DNA of 58,661 bases from Puia dinghuensis (GTDB lineage: Bacteria; Bacteroidota; Bacteroidia; Chitinophagales; Chitinophagaceae). The stretch lies in contig JAMFSL010000118.1 in the NCBI GenBank assembly GCA_026225275.1, positions 1-58,661 of the forward strand, given 5' to 3'. Both the position numbers and the translations under genes were made by a program. Shown piece by piece: positions 26,005-34,864 of the stretch. Below the pieces are notes generated by a model. That model was not told where the DNA came from. It did not search any database and saw only the letters and a program-made list of their open reading frames with translations. Within the stretch, counting starts at the first letter, position 1. Each line of letters begins with the position of its first letter.

Positions 26005-27057
26005 ATGAAGAAAAAGTTCCTGACCGTGTTACAATATCTTTTTTTCGCTGCGCTGGCAGCGTTTTTTGTGTGGCTAAGCGTGAAAGATATGGACAGTCAG
26101 AAATGGGCCCAGTTGAAAGATGCCCTGGACCGGGCCAATTACTGGCTGCTCGTGCCTGTACTGGGGCTGCTCCTGATCAGTCACTGGCTCCGGGCCCTTC
26201 GTTGGAGACAATTGATCGAGCCTATGGGCTATGAACCTTCCAAAATCAATTGCTTTCTCGGTGTAATGATCGGGTATTTTGTCAATCTCGGCGCGCCCCG
26301 GTTGGGCGAAGTGGTCAAATGCACTATCCTCGCCCGGTATGAAAAAGTGCCGGTCGATAAACTGGTGGGGACCATTGTAGCCGAGCGCGCATTCGATGTC
26401 ATTTGCCTGGCTATCGTATTCGGATTGACATTTTTGTTCCAGTTCCACGTCATCCACTCGCTGACCGCCGACAAGACTGCCGCGTTATTTCAGGGCGCTA
26501 ACGGACATACCTCGATCCTGAAAATCGTGCTGGTGGTAGCAGTTCTGTTGGTAGCTTTTCTTCTTGTCCGCTGGGTACTCAGCCGCTGGGGACATATCAA
26601 TATCATCAAAAAGGCGAAGGCGGTCTTCATCAATATCTGGCACGGACTGACCAGTGTACGCGCACTGAAGAACAAACCGCTGTTCTTTGTTTACTCGATC
26701 GGCATTTGGTGCATGTACCTGCTAAGCACCTGGTTCGGCTTCTTCGCCATCAGCGCTACCAGCCACCTCACGATCACCGACGCCCTCAGCGTACTCGCCA
26801 TGGGCAGCGTAGGCATGATCGTTTCACCAGGCGGCATCGGCGCCTATGCCTTGCTGGTCCAGAAAACCGTTACTTTCTATGACGTGCCTGCTGTTCCCTA
26901 CGGACTGGCCCTCGGCTGGTTATTATGGTTCGGCCAGTTCCTAAGCTTTATCCTTTTCGGCACAGTCAGCTTTATTCTTCTGCCCATCATCAACAAACGG
27001 CGTATTGTAATCACTACCGATGAAATTACCTCAGATCATACCGCAAAAAATATTTGA
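26005..27057 (+). CDS. Lysylphosphatidylglycerol synthase TM-region/UPF0104 flippase-like membrane protein
   Basis: 350 residues with about eight membrane helices. Family signs: an N-terminal positive-inside K-K-K-F, L-R-A-L-R-W (near residue 69), G-Y-F-V-N-L-G-A-P-R-L-G-E-V-V-K (about 90-105), A-E-R-A-F-D-V-I, and the re-entrant G-S-V-G-M-I-V-S-P-G-G-I-G-A-Y. The family includes the flippase part of MprF without its synthase domain; here only the membrane part is present. It is thought to move lipids or lipid-linked sugars. Its last 38 bases overlap the rfaE2 start, so the two are likely translated together. Confidence 0.88.
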   Translation: MKKKFLTVLQYLFFAALAAFFVWLSVKDMDSQKWAQLKDALDRANYWLLVPVLGLLLISHWLRALRWRQLIEPMGYEPSKINCFLGVMIGYFVNLGAPRLGEVVKCTILARYEKVPVDKLVGTIVAERAFDVICLAIVFGLTFLFQFHVIHSLTADKTAALFQGANGHTSILKIVLVVAVLLVAFLLVRWVLSRWGHINIIKKAKAVFINIWHGLTSVRALKNKPLFFVYSIGIWCMYLLSTWFGFFAISATSHLTITDALSVLAMGSVGMIVSPGGIGAYALLVQKTVTFYDVPAVPYGLALGWLLWFGQFLSFILFGTVSFILLPIINKRRIVITTDEITSDHTAKNI

Positions 27058-27511
27058 TCTCTCCGGACTGCAGCATCAGTTGAGCCGTTGGAGATTACTT
27101 GGAAAGACCGTCGCTTTTACCAACGGTTGCTTTGACATTCTCCACCAGGGACATATCGCTTCTTTATCGGATGCAGCCCGGGAAGCGGATTTTCTGATCG
27201 TCGGACTGAATTCCGACGCATCGACATGCCGTCTGAAAGGGGAAAGCCGCCCTATCAACAACCAGCATGCCCGCGCAACGGTGATGGCAGCCTTACTGAT
27301 GGTCGATGCAGTCATCCTTTTCGAAGAGGACACACCGTTGAATCTCATCAACGCGATCCGGCCGGATGTATTGGTCAAAGGAGGAGATTATACGCTGGAA
27401 CAAATCGTCGGCGCTAAGGAGGTCATCGAAGCTGGTGGTCGTGTAGTCATTAACCCTATCGTCCCCGGATTCTCCACTAGCAGTATCATCGAAAAGATCC
27501 ACCGGCTCTGA
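27020..27511 (+). CDS. rfaE2: D-glycero-beta-D-manno-heptose-1-phosphate adenylyltransferase
   Basis: 163 residues, the cytidylyltransferase-like half of HldE. The nucleotide-binding T-N-G-C-F-D-I-L-H-Q-G-H is at about 32-43; V-G-L-N-S-D and I-S/T-like F-S-T-S-S-I-I-E-K-I at the C-terminus complete the family pattern. It makes ADP-heptose for the LPS core; the kinase half and GmhA/GmhB are not in the window. It starts 38 nt inside the preceding flippase-like gene. A hairpin covers its stop codon. Confidence 0.92.
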   Translation: MKLPQIIPQKIFDLSGLQHQLSRWRLLGKTVAFTNGCFDILHQGHIASLSDAAREADFLIVGLNSDASTCRLKGESRPINNQHARATVMAALLMVDAVILFEEDTPLNLINAIRPDVLVKGGDYTLEQIVGAKEVIEAGGRVVINPIVPGFSTSSIIEKIHRL

Positions 27512-27517
27512 GCCGGT
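27501..27517. terminator. Hairpin at the rfaE2/DUF4294 convergent junction
   Basis: ACCGGC (27501-27506) pairs with GCCGGT (27512-27517) around TCTGA, which includes the rfaE2 stop. There is no T-tract on either strand, so it is only a candidate terminator; the two genes end 7 nt apart. Confidence 0.35.
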
Positions 27518-27518
27518 T

Positions 27519-28193
27519 CTAGCTGTGATACATGCGCTCAATTTCCTGCACGATGGATTCGATCGCCTGGTCATCCCCTTTGGGATCGTAAGGCTGCTTT
27601 AGATTGCTGCTGAAGAAGAATGCTACGGTCTGATAAAACCGGGCAGAGAACCCACCCTTATATTCTTTGATGATATCGTAGCAGTTATTGCCCGTTTGCC
27701 TGTTGATGAGCTTCATCAAAATTTTCCCCTGATAAATCGACATCTGTTCCAGTGGCTGAGCGAATTGGGCCCGCAAGTCTTTTTCCCGCGACTGGAGATA
27801 AGCCTTCCGCTCGCTCTCCGTATTCAGCAAGGCCATCTTGGTATTCATCTCATTAATGATAATCCCCGCCTTCCGGGCATAGGGATAAGTAACATAGACA
27901 GCATTCCGCAGGCGCGTCCATTCTTCCAGTCTGCGCCGGCTGGCAGGCGTCATCGGTGCCCTGACCCAAGTATATTCAATCGTATTGGAAGGCAATAATT
28001 CCCCCTCATACACCTTGCCGGGAACAGTAATGGTATCATAAGGACCGTAAACAGGTCGGGGGATGTCGGGTGGTAAGATGGTGCTGTCGGCAGCGGAGGG
28101 CACCGGCTTGACCGGAGCCTGCGAATAGGCGGAGGCCGAAGCCAGGAAGGATACGGTTAATAACAACAGGTATTTTTGGACAACAACGCGCAT
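27519..28193 (-). CDS. DUF4294 exported protein
   Basis: 224 residues from Met 28193 (MRVVVQKYLLLL), with a signal peptide ending near A-S-A-Y-S-Q. The conserved body contains W-x-R-L-R-N-A-V-Y-V-T-Y-P-Y-A-R-K-A and G-K-I-L-M-K-L-I-N-R-Q-T-G-N-N-C-Y-D-I-I-K-E-Y-K-G-G, both typical of DUF4294. The family occurs in Bacteroidota and has no known function. A TAACTTTA box 9 nt upstream supports this start over the longer frame from 28247. It lies downstream of ccmF with a 69-nt gap. Confidence 0.85.
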   Translation of the reverse strand: MRVVVQKYLLLLTVSFLASASAYSQAPVKPVPSAADSTILPPDIPRPVYGPYDTITVPGKVYEGELLPSNTIEYTWVRAPMTPASRRRLEEWTRLRNAVYVTYPYARKAGIIINEMNTKMALLNTESERKAYLQSREKDLRAQFAQPLEQMSIYQGKILMKLINRQTGNNCYDIIKEYKGGFSARFYQTVAFFFSSNLKQPYDPKGDDQAIESIVQEIERMYHS

Positions 28194-28202
28194 ATTCGGT
28201 CT

Positions 28203-28210
28203 TAAAGTTA
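28203..28210 (-). promoter_or_regulatory. -7 box of the DUF4294 gene (TAACTTTA)
   Basis: Minus-strand TAACTTTA, one base off TAnnTTTG, 9 nt upstream of the start at 28193. Confidence 0.4.
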
Positions 28211-28262
28211 CTAAAACCTTTGCAATTAATACAGCGGGATGCGCCAAGGTAACCCTTACATA

Positions 28263-30713
28263 TTACGCTTTCGACAAGCTGGCCTGGCGGCGGCGCCATA
28301 GAATGCTGATTACGAAGCCAATGACCATGATAATCGTTCCGATCCATACCAGGCTGACCTGGGGGAATTCCAGCACCTTCAGGGCAATAAATGGCACCAT
28401 GGCTTCAGATTCCTTGATCCCCAGCTGGATCTTTTTGCCATCTACCACCTTATCGAACCGTAGGGCCAGGTTTTGCGCAAAGACGGTATCGTTGATAAAA
28501 TGCGGGATATTGTCTTTCACATAGAGGAGCGGGTAAGCGGTATACCGCATGCTGTCCTTGCCGAACACGATAACTTTCGCCATCAACGCAGTGTCGGTCT
28601 TGCTGAAATGGTATTTCCCATCATTAGGGTTGATGACGACGGAATCCAGAATGATCAATCCTTTGGAATAATAGGTCGTATCATGCAAAGCCATGGCTTC
28701 GGATGGTCTGAACTGGGCGGTATCTGCACTCTTATCCGGATTGTCGGTGGCATTCACATACCCGAAGATATCCTTGTCCCAGTAATGGTGTTTATCCGGA
28801 TTGGGGTTCGGCGCCCCCCCTCCCTTAGTGGCATACATGAAATTGGGGAACAGGTCGAATTGTTCGGTACTGCCCTTCTTCTCGAAATGGATGCGGAAAT
28901 AAGTGGTCTTACTGCGATCATCCACCGAATCATTGTTGATATAAGTAGCCGTATACGGCCCCATGTCGGTGGCCACGCCCTTTACCAGGGTGATATTTTC
29001 CATGGGATCCTGCTTGGATTCGGGACTGAAAGGCAGCAGGATGCCGGTCGTATTATAGGACAGTACGCCTTTTTTGGCCGAAGACAGGAGGATACCGACC
29101 AGCAGCACCCCAAAGCCTACGTGCGCAATGGAGGAGCCAGCCGCCCGCAGCTTACCCTTCAGACCGATACTGATATAGGATGCATTCGCAACCACGGAAT
29201 AGATGGCGGCAAACATCGCCAGGTGAATAGCGGCAAGAAAGCCTATCCCATATTTGTCATAGTGTATCCCCCCGAAAACGCTGACGAACACGGAGATCAC
29301 CAGCGCAATAGCCGTGGGCAGCCAGAGCTTCTTCAGCAGGTAATTCCGGCCGGTGCTTTTGTACTTCATGTATTGCGTCACGGCCGTGAAAAGCCCCAGT
29401 AGGATGGCGATAAAAATTTCGATGCGGTTATACGAGAATAAAGCATCGTCTCCCATGGCCACTTTCTTTTTGGCTACCAGGTTGAAAACCGGCAGCGAGG
29501 TCGATCCGATGATGAACATCGCCGACAAAAAAAGCACCAGCGAACCGATGAACATCCAGAACTCACGGGAATCCGTAGCCTCTTCCTTGACGATATGCGG
29601 AATCTGCCGATACCGGGCGATGAATAAAATATAAGCCGGAATCAGAAAGACAAAGACAAACAGGGCCAGCTGCACATTCATCCCGGAATCCACAAAAGCA
29701 TGCACGGAAGTATCACCCAGAATACCGCTGCGCGTCAGGAAGGTAGAATACAACACCAGGATGAACTGCGTGATCAGGAAAAAATAGGTTATCCGCAGCG
29801 AATGACCGGTAGCATTATAGACAACCATCGTATGCAGCGCAGCGACCATCACCAGCCAGGGAACCAGCGAAGTATTTTCCACGGGATCCCAGGCCCAGTA
29901 GCCCCCAAAACTCAACGCCTCATAGGCCCAGGCTGCCCCCATCATGATGCCCGTACCGAGTACACAGGCGGAAAAAAGGGTCCAGGGCAACGCCATCCGC
30001 GTCCAGTCCCCAAACTGCCGCTTCCACAGACCGGCGATGGCAAAAGCAAACGGAACGATGGTTGACGAAAAGCCCAGGAATAATATCGGTGGATGGATGA
30101 CCATCCAGTAATTCTGTAATGCCGCATTGAGCCCCTGGCCATCCTGCATCTGCGGAATGCTGAGATAATCGGGCCGGCTGAAGATCGGGGCATTCGCAGC
30201 GAAATCCATCTGCCGGACGAGAACAAAGGGATTGAAGCCTATCTTGTTGCCGAAGACGTAAAGACCCATGATCATCGTCGCAAGACATAATTGTGTAAAG
30301 GTGATCACGGTCATCACCGGGTTCTCCCATTTACCGGCCTTGCGTACCAGGATCATCCCCAGCACACAGACCCATAACGTCCACAGGAGGAAGCTCCCTT
30401 CCTGCGCCTCCCAGATACACGCCAGCAAATACTGCATCGGCATGGTCTTGCTGGAATGCTCCCAGGCGAAATTGTATTCAAAAAGATGGTTGGCAACGAT
30501 GTAAATGATGGTGGCATAAACGGCGAAAACGGAAAAAACATCGATCCGGAATGCCATCCGGGCCATTCGCCGCCAGCTACTCTCTTCTTCGGGTGTTTTG
30601 GCATTGGTCGCTTTGAAGTAGGCGATCAGGGCGACAAACGAGGCAGCGAAGGAAAGCAATGCAAAAAAATGCCCTATTTTCCCGGGCAGGAGATGTTCGC
30701 CGATGTATTCCAT
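28263..30713 (-). CDS. ccmF: CcmF/CcsA-type cytochrome c haem lyase subunit
   Basis: 816 residues, polytopic. It carries the tryptophan-rich haem-handling motif G-G-Y-W-A-W-D-P-V-E-N (WWD domain), conserved H-P-P-I-L-F-L-G-F and W-E-A-Q-E-G-S-F-L-L-W, and a long soluble periplasmic segment near the C-terminus (about 555-770). CcmF transfers haem from CcmE to apocytochrome c. It lies 9 nt after ccmE, so haem chaperone and lyase are one unit. CcmA, B, C and H are not in the window. Confidence 0.9.
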   Translation of the reverse strand: MEYIGEHLLPGKIGHFFALLSFAASFVALIAYFKATNAKTPEEESSWRRMARMAFRIDVFSVFAVYATIIYIVANHLFEYNFAWEHSSKTMPMQYLLACIWEAQEGSFLLWTLWVCVLGMILVRKAGKWENPVMTVITFTQLCLATMIMGLYVFGNKIGFNPFVLVRQMDFAANAPIFSRPDYLSIPQMQDGQGLNAALQNYWMVIHPPILFLGFSSTIVPFAFAIAGLWKRQFGDWTRMALPWTLFSACVLGTGIMMGAAWAYEALSFGGYWAWDPVENTSLVPWLVMVAALHTMVVYNATGHSLRITYFFLITQFILVLYSTFLTRSGILGDTSVHAFVDSGMNVQLALFVFVFLIPAYILFIARYRQIPHIVKEEATDSREFWMFIGSLVLFLSAMFIIGSTSLPVFNLVAKKKVAMGDDALFSYNRIEIFIAILLGLFTAVTQYMKYKSTGRNYLLKKLWLPTAIALVISVFVSVFGGIHYDKYGIGFLAAIHLAMFAAIYSVVANASYISIGLKGKLRAAGSSIAHVGFGVLLVGILLSSAKKGVLSYNTTGILLPFSPESKQDPMENITLVKGVATDMGPYTATYINNDSVDDRSKTTYFRIHFEKKGSTEQFDLFPNFMYATKGGGAPNPNPDKHHYWDKDIFGYVNATDNPDKSADTAQFRPSEAMALHDTTYYSKGLIILDSVVINPNDGKYHFSKTDTALMAKVIVFGKDSMRYTAYPLLYVKDNIPHFINDTVFAQNLALRFDKVVDGKKIQLGIKESEAMVPFIALKVLEFPQVSLVWIGTIIMVIGFVISILWRRRQASLSKA

Positions 30714-30722
30714 TGCCTGATA

Positions 30723-31136
30723 TTAATTTTGGCTTAGGGCCTTCTGGTTGTTATTCGGATCGTCCTTGTACTTGGAAGGACATTTCAGGAGTATACCGTC
30801 TTTCTGGGTGATGTCGAAGACATCGCCATTCATCTTCCCTTTGAGGGTGATCCGTTCGGCCTTTTCCAGGTCGTAAGGTTTCTCGAAATGGTAAGTCACC
30901 TTTGCGCTGTTACCCAGCGTATCACTGATATGGAAGCTGACGAAATTGGGATTTTTGGCCGGATCGTACTCTATGGGCTGCTTATTATCGATGTGGGCGA
31001 TAATAGTGACTGTCTTCCCTGGTTTCTGCCGGGCAGATGCAATCGTCTCATAGGTAGACAGATCGCCCATGAAGCTGACGAGAACGCCAATCGACACCGC
31101 GATGAGGATCAATATAACGATGTGTAGTTTCTTCAT
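30723..31136 (-). CDS. ccmE: Cytochrome c maturation haem chaperone CcmE, CxxxY type
   Basis: 137 residues: one N-terminal anchor (about 5-22) and an OB-fold periplasmic domain. In E. coli the haem-binding residue is a His in an HxxxY motif; here the same place holds Cys119 in LKCPSKY, giving CxxxY with Tyr123. CxxxY CcmE variants are known from some sulfate reducers and archaea and bind haem through Cys. There is no other His near the site. It lies between fabF (2-nt gap) and ccmF (9-nt gap). Confidence 0.88.
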   Translation of the reverse strand: MKKLHIVILILIAVSIGVLVSFMGDLSTYETIASARQKPGKTVTIIAHIDNKQPIEYDPAKNPNFVSFHISDTLGNSAKVTYHFEKPYDLEKAERITLKGKMNGDVFDITQKDGILLKCPSKYKDDPNNNQKALSQN

Positions 31137-31138
31137 AT

Positions 31139-32380
31139 CTATACCTTTTTAAATACGACAATACCGTTGTGGCCGCCGAATCCAAAGCTATTGCTCATGG
31201 CTACTTTCACCGGCCAGTCCCTCGCCTCTCCCAGCAGGATATTCAACCCCTTCGGAACGGCCGGGTCCAGTTCCCTGGTATTGATCGTCGGCGGGACCAC
31301 CCCGTCCCTGATGGCATACAGGCAGGCTATCGCCTCGATGGCGCCGGCCGCACCCAGCAAATGCCCCGTCATGGATTTAGTCGCACTAATGATCAGCCGT
31401 TCTGCGTTAGAGCCAAAGAGACTGTGGACTGCCGTGATCTCGCTGAGATCGCCGACCGGAGTAGAGGTAGCATGTACGTTCACATAATCCACGTCCTCCG
31501 GTTTGAGCCCCGCATCTTTCAGCGCATCCTGCATGGCCCGCAGCGCACCTTTGCCTTCCGGGTGGGTCGCCGTCATATGATAGGCGTCGGCGGTCATGGC
31601 GGCCCCGGCCAGTTCGGCATAGATCCTGGCGCCCCTGGCCTTGGCATGTTCATACTCTTCGAGGATCAGGCCGCCAGCTCCTTCGCCCATGACGAAACCT
31701 TCCCTGTCAACCGCAAAAGGACGGGAGGCGCCATGTGGGTCCTCATTGCGGGTCGACAACGCCTTCATGGAATTGAACCCTCCGATGGAAGCCTCGGTCA
31801 CCGGTGCTTCCGAGCCTCCGGCTACGATCACCTTGGCCTTACCCGCGCGGATATAGGTCAGGGCATCCATAAATGCCGTATTCGACGTCGAACAGGCGGC
31901 TACAGTCGTATAGTTGATGCCCATCAGGCCATATTTGATCGAGATCATGCCGGAAGCCATGTTGGCGATCAGCTTGGGTACAAAGAATGGACTGAAGCGC
32001 GGGGTCCCGTCACCGCCCGCATATTCTTCGACCTGCTGCTGGAAAGTCTCCATCCCTCCCTGGCCGCTGCCCCAGATCACTCCAATATCGAAGGGGTCCA
32101 TGGCTGCTAAGTCGAGACCGGAATCTTTAAGGGCCTGGTCGGCTGCGATAAGCGCATACTGCGTGAACAGATCGGTACGCTTGATCTCGTTGCGGTCCAA
32201 AAGGGGAGCCGGGTCGAAATTCTTCAGCTCACAGGCAAAACGCGTTTTGAAATGTTTCGAATCGAAATGTGTGATAGGTCCCGCACCGCTGTTACCGGCG
32301 ATCAGATTTTTCCAGAAAGTTACCGGATCGTTCCCAAGGGGAGTGACTGCGCCTATACCTGTTACGACTACTTTTTTCAT
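31139..32380 (-). CDS. fabF: Beta-ketoacyl-ACP synthase II
   Basis: 413 residues, the elongating condensing enzyme of fatty-acid synthesis. Catalytic triad Cys163 (A-A-C-S-T-S-N), His303 (V-N-V-H-A-T-S-T-P-V-G-D) and His340 (M-T-G-H-L-L-G-A-A-G), with Lys335; C-terminal N-S-F-G-F-G-G-H-N. It heads an operon with ccmE and ccmF. No acpP is adjacent, which is unlike the common fab cluster, and ACS in the active-site loop replaces the more frequent ACA. Confidence 0.95.
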   Translation of the reverse strand: MKKVVVTGIGAVTPLGNDPVTFWKNLIAGNSGAGPITHFDSKHFKTRFACELKNFDPAPLLDRNEIKRTDLFTQYALIAADQALKDSGLDLAAMDPFDIGVIWGSGQGGMETFQQQVEEYAGGDGTPRFSPFFVPKLIANMASGMISIKYGLMGINYTTVAACSTSNTAFMDALTYIRAGKAKVIVAGGSEAPVTEASIGGFNSMKALSTRNEDPHGASRPFAVDREGFVMGEGAGGLILEEYEHAKARGARIYAELAGAAMTADAYHMTATHPEGKGALRAMQDALKDAGLKPEDVDYVNVHATSTPVGDLSEITAVHSLFGSNAERLIISATKSMTGHLLGAAGAIEAIACLYAIRDGVVPPTINTRELDPAVPKGLNILLGEARDWPVKVAMSNSFGFGGHNGIVVFKKV

Positions 32381-32437
32381 ATTTTTTAGTTACCGTTCGC
32401 CAAAAGAACAATCTTTTACCCGGTTTCGTTCACCAGC

Positions 32438-32469
32438 GCAAGGTACTTACTTACCAGTTACGAGGCAAA
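32438..32469 (-). promoter_or_regulatory. Promoter of the fabF-ccmE-ccmF operon
   Basis: On the minus strand TTTG (32466-32469) and TACCTTGC (32438-32445) are separated by 20 bp. The -7 box departs from TAnnTTTG at the last two bases; the divergent ureohydrolase promoter has the same TTGC ending. The leader would be about 57 nt. Confidence 0.45.
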
Positions 32470-32497
32470 TTTTAACCGATTCACAGTCCCCTGGAAT

Positions 32498-32528
32498 TTT
32501 GAGATATGTACGCACTATGCTAACTTGC
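32498..32528 (+). promoter_or_regulatory. Promoter of the ureohydrolase gene
   Basis: TTTG (32498-32501) and TAACTTGC (32521-32528) are 19 bp apart. A true Shine-Dalgarno sequence, AAAGGAG (32543-32549), lies 10 nt before the ATG at 32560, which is rare in this window and decides the start. Confidence 0.5.
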
Positions 32529-32559
32529 GTTGCCTTTCATCAAAGGAGACTTTCACGTC

Positions 32560-33603
32560 ATGACAGACTTATCGACTTTCGACTCCAACGGACCCAGTAA
32601 CCCCAAAAAAAATATTTTCGGCCTGCCTTTTTCAGAAGAGGACGCCCGATTAGTGATCCTGCCCGTTCCCTGGGAGGTAACAGTCAGCTACGGCGCGGGC
32701 ACCTCCCGTGCGGCAGAACGGATATTCTACGCCAGCATGCAGGTCGACCTTTTCGATGCGGAAACGCACGATGCCTGGAAAAAAGGGATTTACATGCGCC
32801 AGCCCGATAAGAAGATCCTGATGAAAAGCGATTACCTCCGGAAGGAAGCTGAACTATACATCAACTACACCTCGAAGGGTGAGATGGTGGAAAAGAATAC
32901 CTTCATGTGTAAATCGCTGAAGGAGATCAATGAAGGTAGCGCCATTCTCAACAGGTGGGTCTACGAGCAGACGAAGTCCCTGCTCGATGACGGCAAACTG
33001 GTAGGCCTGCTGGGCGGCGATCACAGCACCCCTCTCGGCTATTACAAAGCCATCGCGGAGACGCATGGCGACTTCGGCATTCTGCAGATCGATGCACACT
33101 GCGATCTGCGCAAATCGTATGAAAATTTTGTCTACAGCCATGGCAGTATCATGTACAATACCCTGCAGGAGATCCCACAGCTCAAGCGCCTCGTACAGGT
33201 CGGCGTCCGTGATTATTGCCAGGAGGAGTGGGATTACATCCGGACCAGCAATGACCGGGTGGTCACCTGGCTCGATAAAGACATTAAAGAGCGGGGCTTC
33301 GAAGGACAAAGCTGGCAACAGATAGCCGGAGAGATCGTCAGTCAGCTGCCGGACAAAGTATATCTATCCTTTGATATCGATGGCCTGGATCCCAAACTAT
33401 GCCCGCACACCGGCACTCCGGTACCGGGCGGCTTCGAAGCCGAACAGATCTTCTATCTGATCCGGTTGATCATCGCCAGCGGACGGCGGCTCATCGGCTT
33501 TGACCTCGATGAAATCGGGGTGGGTGATACGGACTGGGATGCCAATGTCGGCGCCCGCATCTTATGGAAACTTTGTAATTTGCTGGTGGCAAACAATTCC
33601 TGA
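32560..33603 (+). CDS. Ureohydrolase (arginase/agmatinase/formiminoglutamase family)
   Basis: 347 residues. Binuclear manganese ligands are seen in GGDHS (His155), DAHCD (Asp178, His180, Asp182) and DIDGLDP (Asp272, Asp274). The C-terminal P-G-G-F and G-F-D-L-D-E-I-G-V-G-D complete the family. An N-terminal extension of about 100 residues before the core is longer than in E. coli agmatinase but common in Bacteroidota members. The substrate (arginine, agmatine or N-formimino-glutamate) cannot be told; no Hut or Spe gene is adjacent. Start chosen by the strong Shine-Dalgarno. Confidence 0.9.
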   Translation: MTDLSTFDSNGPSNPKKNIFGLPFSEEDARLVILPVPWEVTVSYGAGTSRAAERIFYASMQVDLFDAETHDAWKKGIYMRQPDKKILMKSDYLRKEAELYINYTSKGEMVEKNTFMCKSLKEINEGSAILNRWVYEQTKSLLDDGKLVGLLGGDHSTPLGYYKAIAETHGDFGILQIDAHCDLRKSYENFVYSHGSIMYNTLQEIPQLKRLVQVGVRDYCQEEWDYIRTSNDRVVTWLDKDIKERGFEGQSWQQIAGEIVSQLPDKVYLSFDIDGLDPKLCPHTGTPVPGGFEAEQIFYLIRLIIASGRRLIGFDLDEIGVGDTDWDANVGARILWKLCNLLVANNS

Positions 33604-33606
33604 TTC

Positions 33607-34230
33607 ATGCGCTATCAGTACGTGGTCATCCTTAAAAAGAACAGCGAGCGGGCAACCGATCTGCTTAGCATTCTGTTATGCTTCCTCTCTGCCGGCTGCT
33701 TTTTTCTAACCGCCCTCCGTTCTCTCGATTCGGCTCATTTTAAAGGCCTCGACGGCTGGGGTTCCCGCATCGGCGCCCCCGCCTCCGCTTATTTTATTAC
33801 TGCTATAGCGCTGATCCTATGGGCAGGATTGATCTTCAACCTCTTATCAAAAAGAGGAGATCATCGCGTCAGGGTACGGTACCGCTACTTGCTCGTCCTT
33901 GCGGCGATTGGCTGGATCAGCTCGACATCTTTGCCCTGGGTCGGGCTGCTATTCTTTGGGGTCGCTTTTCTCGAATACCAGACCAAACGTCCCCTCGAAA
34001 TCGGCTTTCACTATGATCGCATCGTCATTAATACCCTGATCCGGCAACGCCACGACTGGGCAGCCTTTAATAACATCGTGCTGAAAGACGGCCTGCTGAC
34101 CCTCGATTTTAAAAATAACCGGCTGATGCAGAAAGAAATAGCCGACGATGAGGAGGAAGACGACGCCGACGAAGAAGAATTCAATATCTGGTGCCGGGAC
34201 AGGCTGATCGCAGCTGATTATGGAAAATAA
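33607..34230 (+). CDS. Membrane protein with C-terminal PH-like domain (a)
   Basis: 207 residues: about four membrane segments (near 18-37, 60-80, 93-107 and 109-122) and a cytoplasmic tail (133-200) that reads like a bacterial PH-fold: H-Y-D-R-I-V-I-N, then A-A-F-N-N-I-V-L-K-D-G-L-L-T-L-D-F-K, then F-N-I-W-C-R. An acidic loop of about ten Asp/Glu precedes the last helix. The next gene has the same plan. It starts 3 nt after the ureohydrolase stop, so it is probably co-transcribed. Function unknown. Confidence 0.78.
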   Translation: MRYQYVVILKKNSERATDLLSILLCFLSAGCFFLTALRSLDSAHFKGLDGWGSRIGAPASAYFITAIALILWAGLIFNLLSKRGDHRVRVRYRYLLVLAAIGWISSTSLPWVGLLFFGVAFLEYQTKRPLEIGFHYDRIVINTLIRQRHDWAAFNNIVLKDGLLTLDFKNNRLMQKEIADDEEEDDADEEEFNIWCRDRLIAADYGK

Positions 34231-34261
34231 TCGCTTTTGAATCTTAGCCAAAACTGCGCTT

Positions 34262-34864
34262 ATGGATTCGATATCGCTTCCCGTCGTTCACCCCGCCTTC
34301 GAGCGGCTCAAACGTTCTGGTAATTGGCTGCATCTGACCGCCGGTGCACTCATCCTGGCTCATGCTATCAGTCATTTTTACAGCGAGGAATCACCAACCC
34401 TCTATTTTTGGTGTCTGTTACTCATGTCTTTCGACATCTTCCTCCTCGTGCTGGCCGGCAGGGATATTCTGCGACAGCTCCCCAGGATCAACCTCCTGGT
34501 CCGGCTGGCGGAGATCATTTTTTTTGGGGGGATCGGCCTCCTGATGTTCGTACAGGGTTATCGATGGACAGGAATCATTCATCTCTCACTCAGCGTAGTC
34601 TATAGCTACCTTTTCTATTGCGAGAAAAAATTCCATTCGGAAGAACTACTCTCGTTTCATCATACCGGCATTACCGTCCCGGGCCTGCCTGAAAGCCATT
34701 TCTTTCTCTGGACCCATATCAATCATATCGAGGCGGCTTTCGACGGCATTCATATCCGGACCTCAGAGGATAAAAATTTCACCTTTGACTGGCGAAAAAA
34801 TCTTGAATTCGCAGAACTGGAACAAATTCAGCAATTTTGCAGCTACTATGTCAAAGCTGAGTGA
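34262..34864 (+). CDS. Membrane protein with C-terminal PH-like domain (b)
   Basis: 200 residues with four hydrophobic segments (near 21-40, 46-66, 77-98 and 102-120) and a soluble tail (about 128-196): H-H-T-G-I-T-V-P, then W-T-H-I-N-H-I-E-A-A-F-D-G-I-H-I-R, then I-Q-Q-F-C-S-Y-Y. Order and spacing of these blocks match the tail of the preceding protein, so the two are likely diverged duplicates. It overlaps the start of the radical SAM gene by 17 nt. Function unknown. Confidence 0.78.
   Translation: MDSISLPVVHPAFERLKRSGNWLHLTAGALILAHAISHFYSEESPTLYFWCLLLMSFDIFLLVLAGRDILRQLPRINLLVRLAEIIFFGGIGLLMFVQGYRWTGIIHLSLSVVYSYLFYCEKKFHSEELLSFHHTGITVPGLPESHFFLWTHINHIEAAFDGIHIRTSEDKNFTFDWRKNLEFAELEQIQQFCSYYVKAE

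Noticed and set aside
28473-29402. A 309-codon plus-strand frame opposite ccmF
   Set aside because: Shadow of the ccmF coding sequence, with no plausible signal, motif or promoter.
31169-32110. A 313-codon plus-strand frame opposite fabF
   Set aside because: The fabF catalytic triad is on the minus strand; this is a shadow frame.
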